DNA of 64,000 nt from Candidatus Nitrosacidococcus tergens (GTDB lineage Bacteria > Pseudomonadota > Gammaproteobacteria > Nitrosococcales > Nitrosococcaceae). The stretch spans positions 1 through 64,000 of the forward strand of contig NZ_LR778175.1 of NCBI RefSeq assembly GCF_902810445.1, read 5' to 3'. A program made the translations under genes and the position numbers. Under the pieces are notes generated by a model. The model worked only from the letters and a program-made list of their open reading frames with translations, was not told the origin of the DNA and ran no database searches. Positions 34,960 to 42,860 of this stretch are shown here, in pieces; position 1 is the first letter of the stretch, and each line of letters starts with the position of its first letter.

Positions 34960-35032
34960 TAGCTATAGCCCTCCCTCTTATTTCTTTCCTAGGAAGATAT
35001 TAAAAAGGCGAGAGGAGATTAATCTATAGCTA
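34960..35032 (+). other. Second structured segment of the operon leader
   Basis: Nine-base arms TAGCTATAG (34960-34968) and CTATAGCTA (35024-35032) are perfectly complementary. They enclose CT-rich and GA-rich halves that can partly pair, and an inner TTCCTAGGAA palindrome. It lies between the riboswitch terminator and the first gene; its role is unknown. Confidence 0.4.
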
Positions 35033-35090
35033 TATTCCTACTCATAGACTCTCTTCTACTCGTCCCTATAAATTTAATTTAGGAGAAGAG

Positions 35091-35825
35091 ATGTTATCTA
35101 CTATCCTTATAATCATTGTAATTACAGCAAGCATTCAAGCTCTCTTTGGGGTGGGTGTTTTACTTTTTGGTACCCCTCTGCTTTTATTGATTGACTATCC
35201 CTTTATCGATGCATTGATTATTCTTTTACCCATTTCTATTAGTATTAATCTACTTCAGATCATAAAGAATTACCCTAATATTGATTGGTTATTTTATAAA
35301 AAAATTCTTTTCTACACCATTCCTTTCGTAGTTATTTTCCTTTATTTAGTAACCCGCATAAGCCTTAATATAGGGCTTATTATAGGGTTATTTTTAGTTT
35401 TTGTGGCTTTAAAGAGCACCTCTCAGTATATTGCGGTAAAGGTAGAAAAACTGATGCATTATGAGCGAATCTACTTTATCGCTATGGGAATAGTGCATGG
35501 GCTGACTAATTTAGGAGGATCTTTACTTACCGCAGCTGTGCATGCTACAGGAGGAAGTAAGGATAGAATGCGAGGAACTGCGGCTATCTCTTATGGCACA
35601 TTTGCTATTTTTCAGCTAGCTACACTATCTGCTGTAGCACTTAAGGAAGTTAACATTTCTTGGTCTCATTTAACTTACCTAGCCGCTGGTATTAGTGCGT
35701 TCTTTATTGCAGATCATCTAGTTTATACCAAAATTAACAACGAGCAATATAGCAAAATTTTTGCTGGATTTTTATTTATCTCAGGTATATCTCTGATCGG
35801 CAAGTCTATTCAGGCAATTGGATAA
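35091..35825 (+). CDS. TSUP (TauE/SafE-like) membrane permease
   Basis: This 244-residue inner-membrane protein has about seven or eight hydrophobic segments. The family feature is the glycine-rich first helix SIQALFGVGVLLFGTPLLLL (residues ~14-33) and its counterpart HGLTNLGGSLLTAA in the second half (near 138). TSUP proteins move small anions such as sulfite, sulfoacetate or sulfur compounds. An AGGAGAAGAG ribosome binding site precedes the ATG. The stop codon directly abuts the GTG of the next gene. The substrate is unknown; the riboswitch and crcB suggest fluoride or a fluorinated anion. Confidence 0.87.
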   Translation: MLSTILIIIVITASIQALFGVGVLLFGTPLLLLIDYPFIDALIILLPISISINLLQIIKNYPNIDWLFYKKILFYTIPFVVIFLYLVTRISLNIGLIIGLFLVFVALKSTSQYIAVKVEKLMHYERIYFIAMGIVHGLTNLGGSLLTAAVHATGGSKDRMRGTAAISYGTFAIFQLATLSAVALKEVNISWSHLTYLAAGISAFFIADHLVYTKINNEQYSKIFAGFLFISGISLIGKSIQAIG

Positions 35826-36755
35826 GTGAAATTTCAACTATCGCTCACTAGATCCTGGTGTGATTTATATTTCATTCTGATTTTAGGATTCAGCCAAGTG
35901 CTTATCTTGAAATCTGCGATAGCTGCAGCAGATAATTCTTTTCCCAAAATACCACAGGCTTGGATTGATAGAAATATTGAACAGAAAATTGTGAGTTTAG
36001 AAGGCTGGCTAGAGCCCTACAAGAAAGTTGCCCTTTATGCAAGAACAACTGGCTATCTAGATATACTTTATGTAGATGTAGGATCTAGTGTTAAAAAAGG
36101 AGAGGTTCTTGCCCAACTTAGTGTTCCTGATCTTGAAGCAGATTATCGGATGGCAAGAGCTTATCTCTATGAAGCAAAAGCTAAGCTTAGCCAAGCTGAG
36201 GCAGTTTATAAATTCAAAGCACGAATCGCAGAGCGTCTCCATGGACTCTATAAGAGTATGCAAATGGCTGTAACCGCAGATGAAATTGATATTGCTGATG
36301 CTGAAAAAGTCACTGCTGAGGGTGAAGTTGCTGTTAGTAAAGCAGCTATTAAAGTTGCTCAAGCTAAATTTGAGAATCTCAAGGTAAATTTATCATTTAA
36401 AGAGGTGATTGCACCGTTTACTGGTGTAGTTACTCAGCGTTTTATACATACAGGTAGCCTTATAGTAGCAGGAAACTCAAACAGCCAGCCACTCATTGAA
36501 CTTATTCAAGTCGAAAAATTACGCTTAGTAGTTAATATCCCAGAGCGAGTAGCACCTTATATCCAGATAGGAGATACCCTTCAAGCCCGATTTAACTCCT
36601 TACCTGGCCTAGTATTTGAAAGTAAAGTAAGCCGTATTGCAGGGCTTATCTCTTCTAGTAATCATGAAATGCACATTGAAGCAGATCTTAAATTACAGGA
36701 AGGGTTACATCCAGGATTACGTGGTGTGATCGCAATTTTTCTATCGAGTCCCTAA
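35826..36755 (+). CDS. HlyD/RND-type periplasmic adaptor
   Basis: This 309-residue membrane-fusion protein has an N-terminal signal or anchor (about residues 13-34). Two lipoyl half-motifs are visible (TTGYLDILYVDVGSSVKKGEVLAQLSVP, in parts near 74-101; VIAPFTGVVTQRFIHTGSLI near 197). A helical hairpin rich in Ala, Lys and Glu lies between them, followed by a beta-barrel domain. Such adaptors bridge an inner-membrane pump and a TolC channel. The GTG start follows the TSUP stop without a gap. No RND or ABC pump gene is adjacent. Confidence 0.92.
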   Translation: MKFQLSLTRSWCDLYFILILGFSQVLILKSAIAAADNSFPKIPQAWIDRNIEQKIVSLEGWLEPYKKVALYARTTGYLDILYVDVGSSVKKGEVLAQLSVPDLEADYRMARAYLYEAKAKLSQAEAVYKFKARIAERLHGLYKSMQMAVTADEIDIADAEKVTAEGEVAVSKAAIKVAQAKFENLKVNLSFKEVIAPFTGVVTQRFIHTGSLIVAGNSNSQPLIELIQVEKLRLVVNIPERVAPYIQIGDTLQARFNSLPGLVFESKVSRIAGLISSSNHEMHIEADLKLQEGLHPGLRGVIAIFLSSP

Positions 36756-36760
36756 AGAAG

Positions 36761-38125
36761 ATGAAGTATCATTTGTTTCAACTAAAATTATTTTTTATGT
36801 ACTCATTTTTAGGAGTGCTACTATTACTAATAAGCAGCATAGGATGGGCACAAGATCCTAATAAAGATATAAATTATTTAGAAGTGGTGAATGAGATACT
36901 ACGGACTAATCTTGATATCCTATCATCAATTTTAAACGAAGAGATGGCTTATCATCGTTTGCAAAGCGAGCGACATGCTCTAGTTCCTACTCTTAGTGCA
37001 GGAGGAGAATTTTTTCGTAATAGTGGGCAAACACAAAGTTCTACAGGTCAGATTTTTAGAGATCTAAATTTTTCTCGTTACCAGCCACAAGTTTCATTAA
37101 ACTTTAATTTAAATATTGGTGAGCAGCTATACTTATCTCGTTCCGCTTGGAATGAATATGAAAGTTCTCGATTTCAGATCTCAGATACTAGGCAAAAAAT
37201 ATTACTTATTGTCAGTGAGCTCTATCAAAAGCTTTTACTGAGTAGAGAGGGTATAAGGATTGCTGAACAGCTCACTCAAAACAGTAGCCAAGTCTTTAAC
37301 ATCATAAGGTCACGAACTGAAGCAGGAGTAGCATTAACTTCTGATATGATACAAATTCAAGCTAAGCTTGCTTCTAATAAGGAACAAATAGTTAAAGCTA
37401 AAAATCAATGGGTACAGGTGAGTATTCAGCTAGCTCATCTATTAAGATGGGATCCTAATATTAATCTGATACCCTCTGAAGTACTAATACCACAACCTAG
37501 TGTATATCAGGTATTAAGATCATTATCTCCTGAGTTTCAAGTTGCCGAGCGCCCCGATATTAAAGCAGCAAGATGGGCAAGTGTGGCTGCTGATGAACAG
37601 AAAAAAGCTACTCAATGGGATTTTTGGGGACCTTCACTCTCGCTAAGAGCTGCCTACATTCAGTTGGGTGATAAAACTAATAACTTAGACTCAGGAGAAC
37701 GATATTTTACTGCCCTCTCTTGGGATTTCTCTTGGTCAGATTGGGATCAAATTAAAGTGCAAAGTCGAAAAGCAGATTTGGCAAGAGTCCAGCTTGAAAA
37801 GCTTAATGATCAAGCCAGAGCAGAGATTTTAGAAGCTACTCAAGATATTAAAGCAACTTTAGAACGAATTCCTTTAGCTAAAGAGAGTTTAACTGCTGAA
37901 GAAGATACTTTGAAACTAATTATTGCACGTTACCTTGCAGGAAAAACATTGTTAATTGATGTGCTACTTGCCCAAGATAGATTGGCACAAGCACAACTAA
38001 ATGCGGCAAAGACAATAGCAGCATACAATCTAGCTCAGATGAATTATCTTGCTGCTGTGGGACAACTAGATCGCACTACTCTCTTTGAGCTTTATCAAGT
38101 TCAGTATGATGGAGTAGAGAGATGA
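36761..38125 (+). CDS. TolC-type outer-membrane factor
   Basis: This 454-residue protein of the OEP/TolC family has a signal peptide (about 1-30, ending near GWAQDPN) and two repeated halves of long alpha-helices with beta-strand segments. Typical features are ILRTNLDILSSILNEEMA near 46 and the C-terminal ARYLAGKTLLIDVLLAQDRLAQAQL (in parts). It begins 5 bases after the adaptor and its last codons overlap the crcB start (ATGA). It should provide the outer-membrane channel of a tripartite assembly with the adaptor. Confidence 0.93.
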   Translation: MKYHLFQLKLFFMYSFLGVLLLLISSIGWAQDPNKDINYLEVVNEILRTNLDILSSILNEEMAYHRLQSERHALVPTLSAGGEFFRNSGQTQSSTGQIFRDLNFSRYQPQVSLNFNLNIGEQLYLSRSAWNEYESSRFQISDTRQKILLIVSELYQKLLLSREGIRIAEQLTQNSSQVFNIIRSRTEAGVALTSDMIQIQAKLASNKEQIVKAKNQWVQVSIQLAHLLRWDPNINLIPSEVLIPQPSVYQVLRSLSPEFQVAERPDIKAARWASVAADEQKKATQWDFWGPSLSLRAAYIQLGDKTNNLDSGERYFTALSWDFSWSDWDQIKVQSRKADLARVQLEKLNDQARAEILEATQDIKATLERIPLAKESLTAEEDTLKLIIARYLAGKTLLIDVLLAQDRLAQAQLNAAKTIAAYNLAQMNYLAAVGQLDRTTLFELYQVQYDGVER

Positions 38126-38835
38126 AGCAGTTACTTGCTATTGCTTTAGGTGGATCAGCAGGTGCCATATTGCGTTTTGTGATTTCAAATGGTGTTTATC
38201 AGGGGCTTGGCCGTGTATTCCCCTATGGTACTTTAGCAGTTAACCTGATAGGTTGCTTTTTAATGGGTTTATTAACTGAAGTTCTTTTACTACAACCACC
38301 CAGTGGGCTTACAATTACTTATCGCCCCGCTATTCTTGTAGGACTTTTTGGTGCGCTCACCACTTTTTCAACTTTCTCTTTAGAGACTATCTATTTAATC
38401 GAACGAGGCTATCTCTTAAGAGCAATGAGCAATATTGTTATCAGTGTTAGTTCTTGTCTATTTGTTACTTGGATAGGACTTCTTTCTGGAAGAGTTTTGT
38501 TTTTTTATAAGAGTGGTGCTGTTCGTTTATTTGGCTGGCTTCTACCTTATGGTATTCTTTTTATAAATTTTATTGGTGCTTTTTTAATTGGTCTTTTTAC
38601 ACAAGTACTTGTACAGCAAATAGCAGTATCAACTGAATACCGAGCTGCTATTATGGTGATACTGACAGGATTATTTACTACATTCTCTGGTCTTTACTTT
38701 ATTTTATATCTCCTTACTGAAGGATATACATTCAAACAGGAATTACATAATTTACTTATTTTATTTCTTATCAATATGATGACTTGCATTATTGCAGTTT
38801 GGGTCGGTTTACTAGCGGGTAAACAATTTCAATAG
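38122..38835 (+). CDS. crcB: Fused double-domain CrcB fluoride channel
   Basis: The 237-residue protein contains two CrcB/Fluc units with a period of about 108 residues. Unit 1 is complete (GGSAGAILRF near 10-19, FPYGTLAVNLIGCF at 33-46, GALTTFSTF at 77-85). Unit 2 keeps LPYGILFINFIGAF (141-154) and TGLFTTFSGLYF (182-193), but its first helix overlaps the fourth helix of unit 1 around 101-130. I therefore count about seven membrane helices, which would invert unit 2 relative to unit 1. Ordinary CrcB is ~125 residues and acts as a dual-topology dimer that exports fluoride. The gene overlaps the TolC gene by 4 bases. Confidence 0.9.
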   Translation: MKQLLAIALGGSAGAILRFVISNGVYQGLGRVFPYGTLAVNLIGCFLMGLLTEVLLLQPPSGLTITYRPAILVGLFGALTTFSTFSLETIYLIERGYLLRAMSNIVISVSSCLFVTWIGLLSGRVLFFYKSGAVRLFGWLLPYGILFINFIGAFLIGLFTQVLVQQIAVSTEYRAAIMVILTGLFTTFSGLYFILYLLTEGYTFKQELHNLLILFLINMMTCIIAVWVGLLAGKQFQ

Positions 38836-38886
38836 GAGATAAATAAGGAAGAGGGCTATCGCTTAATTAAAACGCAGAATTTAAAC

Positions 38887-38922
38887 ACTTGTATCTACTA
38901 AGAATTCTTAGTAGATACAAGT
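38887..38922. terminator. 36-bp perfect palindrome, probable terminator of the fluoride operon
   Basis: 18-bp arms (ACTTGTATCTACTAAGAA and complement) with no spacer, followed by ATCTATTTTTT. Moderately AT-rich. It lies 51 bp after the crcB stop and can serve both strands. Confidence 0.75.
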
Positions 38923-38983
38923 ATCTATTTTTTATGAAATAATTGTCTTGTTAATTTAATAATATTACTTAGCCTATTTTCAG

Positions 38984-39406
38984 TTAATTCTCGGCTAGCA
39001 TACTTATAAGTATTTGATATGTACTATCAGGTGTAATTAGTCTAGATTGGGCAACTTTAGTATAGTTAGCCTCTTGATTTAACTGAGCAATATAAAGCTC
39101 CTCTTCACTAAGATAACCATCTCCATTGAGATCTATATTTTTAAATCTCTTATTTGCTGCTAGATCAATTTCCAGCTGGCTAATTTTCCCATCTTTATTT
39201 ATATCTAATTCCTTAAATAATTGCTCTTTATTTATATCTAACTCCCTATAGAGTTTTTCTCCTTGAGTTTCTTCCCGTACCTTATATTTATAACTAGAAT
39301 CAGAACTGGGTCGATCACCAGCAAAGACAGAAAAAGATACACTAATAGCAAGAATTCCACTAAAAATTGTTAAGCAACAAGCATTTTTCAAATTTCTTTT
39401 TTTCAT
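38984..39406 (-). CDS. Secreted EF-hand protein
   Basis: The start was moved to 39406 because TAAGGAGAGA lies just upstream and the resulting N-terminus (MKKRNLKN... SVFAGDR) is a signal peptide. The 140-residue product has EF-hand loops DINKDGKISQLE and DLNGDGYLSEEE, 24 residues apart. A degenerate extra copy, DINKEQ, precedes them, produced by an 11-codon duplication (39193-39215 repeats 39226-39248). It is the paralogue of 34265-34588 on the other side of the fluoride operon. Confidence 0.85.
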   Translation of the reverse strand: MKKRNLKNACCLTIFSGILAISVSFSVFAGDRPSSDSSYKYKVREETQGEKLYRELDINKEQLFKELDINKDGKISQLEIDLAANKRFKNIDLNGDGYLSEEELYIAQLNQEANYTKVAQSRLITPDSTYQILISMLAEN

Positions 39407-39566
39407 AACGTCTCTCCTTATTTTGTACTCACTTCTATCATAGGAATGAGTGTCTCTCTCATCAATTAAGATTAGACAGCATCTGCAAAAAATCAAGAAA
39501 ATTTATTGAAAAGTAAAGAGAGAGTACTGAAAATATTTTTAGGGAAAGACTTGAAATGGAGAGCAT

Positions 39567-39600
39567 AAATTAGCCTTACAAAAAGATGTAAGGCTAATTT
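39567..39600. terminator. Rho-independent terminator
   Basis: A 14-bp perfect stem AAATTAGCCTTACA / TGTAAGGCTAATTT with a 6-base loop, 25 bp beyond the stop of the minus-strand EF-hand gene 39625-39930. Confidence 0.8.
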
Positions 39601-39624
39601 TTAAAGTGTTAGTAAAGCAATTTA

Positions 39625-39930
39625 CTAATCGTCTGAATGCTGGTGTTTTTTCTTCATTTCTTTCGCAGCTGCTGCCGCTTCGTCTTTAGTAACATATCCA
39701 TCTTTGTTAGCATCTACTTTATCGAATCGTGCAGTAGCCGCTGCTTGTGCTTCTTGCTTACTAATTTTACCATCCCCATCTGTATCCATTTTACTAAACA
39801 TTTTTTCCATATGTTTTTCATGTCTACTTTCCTTATCTGAGTCAGCAAAAGCAGAAATAGAAAATATTAGTGATAAAGCACCACCGAAAATGAATAAATT
39901 ACGTAACATTTTAATAGAGGTGATCTTCAT
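39625..39930 (-). CDS. Secreted EF-hand protein
   Basis: The start at 39930 follows an AAAAGGAG ribosome binding site; upstream in-frame codons lack one. The 101-residue product has a signal peptide (MKITSIKMLRNLFIFGG..., cleavage near AFADSD) and EF-hand loops DTDGDGKISKQE and DANKDGYVTKDE, spaced by 24 residues, with an Ala/Lys/His-rich tail. It is paralogous to the adjacent gene 39994-40359. Confidence 0.88.
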   Translation of the reverse strand: MKITSIKMLRNLFIFGGALSLIFSISAFADSDKESRHEKHMEKMFSKMDTDGDGKISKQEAQAAATARFDKVDANKDGYVTKDEAAAAAKEMKKKHQHSDD

Positions 39931-39993
39931 TAGAATACTCCTTTTAAGATTTAAAAAATAAATAAAGAAAATATTATCTAGCGATACATCCAA

Positions 39994-40359
39994 CTAATTA
40001 TTGTTGTCTGCATCTCTATGATGTTTTTCCCAACTTCCACGATTGCCACCATGGTGCTCTTCTCCTTCATTCCCATAATTACCATGGTGCTTATTACCTT
40101 TGTTTTCATTGTTCATAGAAGAGCCAAGCTCATCTTGAGTAATATACCCGTCATTATTGGAATCAACTTTATCAAATCGATCTTTTAATGAGCCTTGAGC
40201 TTCATCTTTGCTGATTTTACCATCTCCATTCGAATCCATTTTGCTGAACCACTCTCCTCTGTTTCCTTCTTGAGATGAGGCAGCAAATATTGGAGTAGAA
40301 AATATTAAAAACAGTGCACCACCAACTATTAACAAATTACGCAAAAAAATAGTTTTCAC
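39994..40359 (-). CDS. Secreted EF-hand protein with His/Gly/Asn-rich tail
   Basis: 121 residues. The start is GTG at 40359 with AGGAGTGTTCA upstream. A signal peptide (about 1-26, IFAASSQ) is followed by EF-hand loops DSNGDGKISKDE and DSNNDGYITQDE, then a low-complexity His/Asn/Gly tail (NKHHGNYGNEGEEHHGG). The His pairs might bind transition metals; that is speculation. It is first in a pair with 39625-39930. Confidence 0.88.
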   Translation of the reverse strand: MKTIFLRNLLIVGGALFLIFSTPIFAASSQEGNRGEWFSKMDSNGDGKISKDEAQGSLKDRFDKVDSNNDGYITQDELGSSMNNENKGNKHHGNYGNEGEEHHGGNRGSWEKHHRDADNNN

Positions 40360-40450
40360 TGAACACTCCTTCTAGTATTTATAGCATTTAAAAATGAAAA
40401 TTAGTTAAGAAAACAGCTCTATCGCTTATATCTATTACGATGAAATGTAT

Positions 40451-41191
40451 TCAAACTCTTGCTTTGACTAGTTGATATATCAAATTGTTCCACATCATCC
40501 CAAATTTTTGACTCCTCTTTAATAATTCTTGAATCTCAGACCAACTAAATAGGGAGTTTTTTAAAATATCATAGGTGTTAAATAGAACTTTTAAGTAATT
40601 ATTATTTTTTCTATAATCAATCCATTTTTTTCCTAACCATCCGAGGGTAATTACTATCCATAGGATGGGGGTAATAGGTAAATGAAGAAAGATGGTATTT
40701 AGTGAATAGGGAGGAATAGTAGTAAATGAAAAAATAATTATCCATGCCAATATTTTTAAGATAAATAATCCAAATCGCCAAAGTTCTGCTAAAATTCTAA
40801 ACGTGGAGTTACCTGATTTTTTAGACTGATAACGGCTATGGGGCATGGTTCGGACTCGAATAGTATCAAGTGCATTTAAACAATCTTTATAAATCAGAAT
40901 ATCCATTATTAACCAATCTAACTCCTGACAATGGATTTGGGGAAACTTTAAATAGTCAGTAATTACAGTTTCTAACTCCGTCTCTTTAAAAGATAAGTTC
41001 TGCCAGTCATATTCCTTATTTTCTTTACTTCTATGATTCCAAATTATTTCAGGGATACTTTTACCATTCTTCCAATGGATAGAAGTAGATAAATTATCAA
41101 TTATAGATTCTGCCCTTTCTAGAAGATGATCTTGGTTAGGATCTTTAGCGGTTTGAGCAGTGATTTGTTGAATAAGTATTTCTTTTGTCAT
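40451..41191 (-). CDS. Unrecognised membrane protein
   Basis: A 246-residue protein I do not recognise. The N-terminal half (about 1-120) is soluble and charged (ILIQQITAQTAKDPNQDHLLERAE; DWLIMDILIYKDCLNAL). It is followed by two or three hydrophobic segments (about 135-155, 160-185) and a short C-terminal cytoplasmic part. It is divergent from lgt with about 59 bp between starts. Confidence 0.65.
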   Translation of the reverse strand: MTKEILIQQITAQTAKDPNQDHLLERAESIIDNLSTSIHWKNGKSIPEIIWNHRSKENKEYDWQNLSFKETELETVITDYLKFPQIHCQELDWLIMDILIYKDCLNALDTIRVRTMPHSRYQSKKSGNSTFRILAELWRFGLFILKILAWIIIFSFTTIPPYSLNTIFLHLPITPILWIVITLGWLGKKWIDYRKNNNYLKVLFNTYDILKNSLFSWSEIQELLKRSQKFGMMWNNLIYQLVKARV

Positions 41192-41250
41192 TACTTGATT
41201 TTAGCCACTTAAAAATAAGAATTATATTTGTAAATACGATAATTTTTACC

Positions 41251-42042
41251 ATGATAAGCTACCCTAACATCAATCCAATAGCGGTTTCTTTAGGACCAAT
41301 TCAAGTTCATTGGTATGGTCTTATGTATCTGATTGGATTTATTGCTGGTTGGTGGTTGGGACGAATTCGAGCTAAGAAGCCTCAATCAGGGTGGACTCAA
41401 GAGCAAGTAGATGATCTTCTTTTCTATATAGTTTTAGGGATTATCTTAGGAGGGCGTATTGGTTATATGCTCTTCTATAGTTTTGATTATTTAATTGAAA
41501 ACCCATTGAGTGTTTTTAAAGTATGGCAAGGGGGTATGTCCTTTCATGGCGGATTACTTGGTGTACTTACAGCAATGGGTATTTATGCGTATAAAACAGG
41601 AAAGCTCTACTTCCAAGTTACAGATTTTATTGCACCTTTAATTCCCATTGGATTAGGAACGGGGCGTATTGGAAATTTTATTAATGGTGAACTATGGGGA
41701 AAAGTAACCACTCTTCCTTGGGGTATAGTATTTCCTGATCCTAGAGCAGGAGATCTACCCCGTCATCCCTCTCAACTTTATGAAGCTAGTTTAGAGGGTC
41801 TTATTTTATTTTTAATTTTATGGTTTTTTTCTGCAAAAAAAAGACCTACTAAGGCAGTTTCTGGCTTATTTTTAACCTGCTATGGGGTATTTCGATTTGC
41901 AGTGGAGTTCGTGCGGATACCTGATTCTCAGCTAGGTTATCTGGCATTTAATTGGCTTACTATGGGACAAATTCTAAGTTTGCCTATGATTACCCTAGGC
42001 ATTGCTCTTTTCGGATGGGCTTATTTAAAGCGTACTTCTTAA
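41251..42042 (+). CDS. lgt: Prolipoprotein diacylglyceryl transferase
   Basis: Lgt attaches diacylglycerol to the lipobox cysteine, the first step of lipoprotein maturation. The start is set at 41251 (MISYPNINPIAVSLGPIQVHW), where homologues begin, though the frame extends 66 bases upstream. The 263-residue protein has WYGLMYLIGF, FHGGLLGVL (the HGGL motif near residue 103) and the signature GRIGNFINGELWG near 138, with about seven membrane helices. It is followed by thyA and folA in tight order. Confidence 0.96.
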   Translation: MISYPNINPIAVSLGPIQVHWYGLMYLIGFIAGWWLGRIRAKKPQSGWTQEQVDDLLFYIVLGIILGGRIGYMLFYSFDYLIENPLSVFKVWQGGMSFHGGLLGVLTAMGIYAYKTGKLYFQVTDFIAPLIPIGLGTGRIGNFINGELWGKVTTLPWGIVFPDPRAGDLPRHPSQLYEASLEGLILFLILWFFSAKKRPTKAVSGLFLTCYGVFRFAVEFVRIPDSQLGYLAFNWLTMGQILSLPMITLGIALFGWAYLKRTS

Positions 42043-42059
42043 GTTTGTAGATTTTAAAT

Positions 42060-42854
42060 ATGCAGCAATACCTCAATTTACTTAAAATAGTCTTAGAGAC
42101 TGGTAAATATCGGAAAGATAGGACGGGAACAGGTACTCGATCAATTTTTGGGCATCAAATGCGATTTGATCTGCAACAGGGTTTTCCCTTAGTTACTACT
42201 AAAAGATTGCATACTCGTTCTATCTTTGTAGAGTTACTTTGGTTTTTAAAAGGGGATACTAATATTCGATATCTTCATAAATACAATGTTACTATTTGGG
42301 ATGAGTGGGCAGATACTCATGGGGAGCTAGGACCTGTTTACGGCAAACAGTGGCGTGCTTGGCCTCTAGCAAATGGAGAAACTTTAGATCAGATCTCAAG
42401 CACTATAGATCAAGTTAAAAATAATCCCTATAGCCGTCGTCATGTGGTCGTAGCCTATAACCCTGCAGACATAGATAAAATGGCGTTACCCCCGTGCCAT
42501 GCTTTATTTCAATTTTACGTTGCAGAACGTAAATTATCTTGCCAACTTTACCAGAGAAGTGCTGATTTATTTTTGGGCGTACCCTTTAATATTGCCTCTT
42601 ATGCTCTTCTTACTCATCTAATAGCCGAACAATGTGATTTAGAGGTAGGAGAATTTATCTGGACAGGAGGTGATATACATCTTTATCAAAACCATACCGC
42701 CCAAGCAGAAAAGCAGCTTACCCGTACTCCCTACTTGCTGCCTAAACTTCATATTAAAAGAAAACCTAGTTCTATATTTGAGTATACCTACGAAGATTTA
42801 GAGGTTTTAGACTATAAAAGCTACTCAACAATTAAAGCAGCTATTTCTATATAA
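42060..42854 (+). CDS. thyA: Thymidylate synthase
   Basis: ThyA methylates dUMP to dTMP using methylene-tetrahydrofolate. It has 264 residues, the classical short form. The catalytic cysteine lies in LPPCHALFQFYV (near residue 146), preceded by RRHVV; the substrate motif YQRSADLFLGVPFN (near 158) is intact. It starts 17 bases after lgt and is followed by folA, which recycles the dihydrofolate it produces. Confidence 0.98.
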   Translation: MQQYLNLLKIVLETGKYRKDRTGTGTRSIFGHQMRFDLQQGFPLVTTKRLHTRSIFVELLWFLKGDTNIRYLHKYNVTIWDEWADTHGELGPVYGKQWRAWPLANGETLDQISSTIDQVKNNPYSRRHVVVAYNPADIDKMALPPCHALFQFYVAERKLSCQLYQRSADLFLGVPFNIASYALLTHLIAEQCDLEVGEFIWTGGDIHLYQNHTAQAEKQLTRTPYLLPKLHIKRKPSSIFEYTYEDLEVLDYKSYSTIKAAISI

Positions 42855-42860
42855 ATTAAA

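Noticed and set aside
41185..41250. Longer N-terminus of lgt
   Set aside because: It overlaps the divergent gene and homologues start at the equivalent of 41251.
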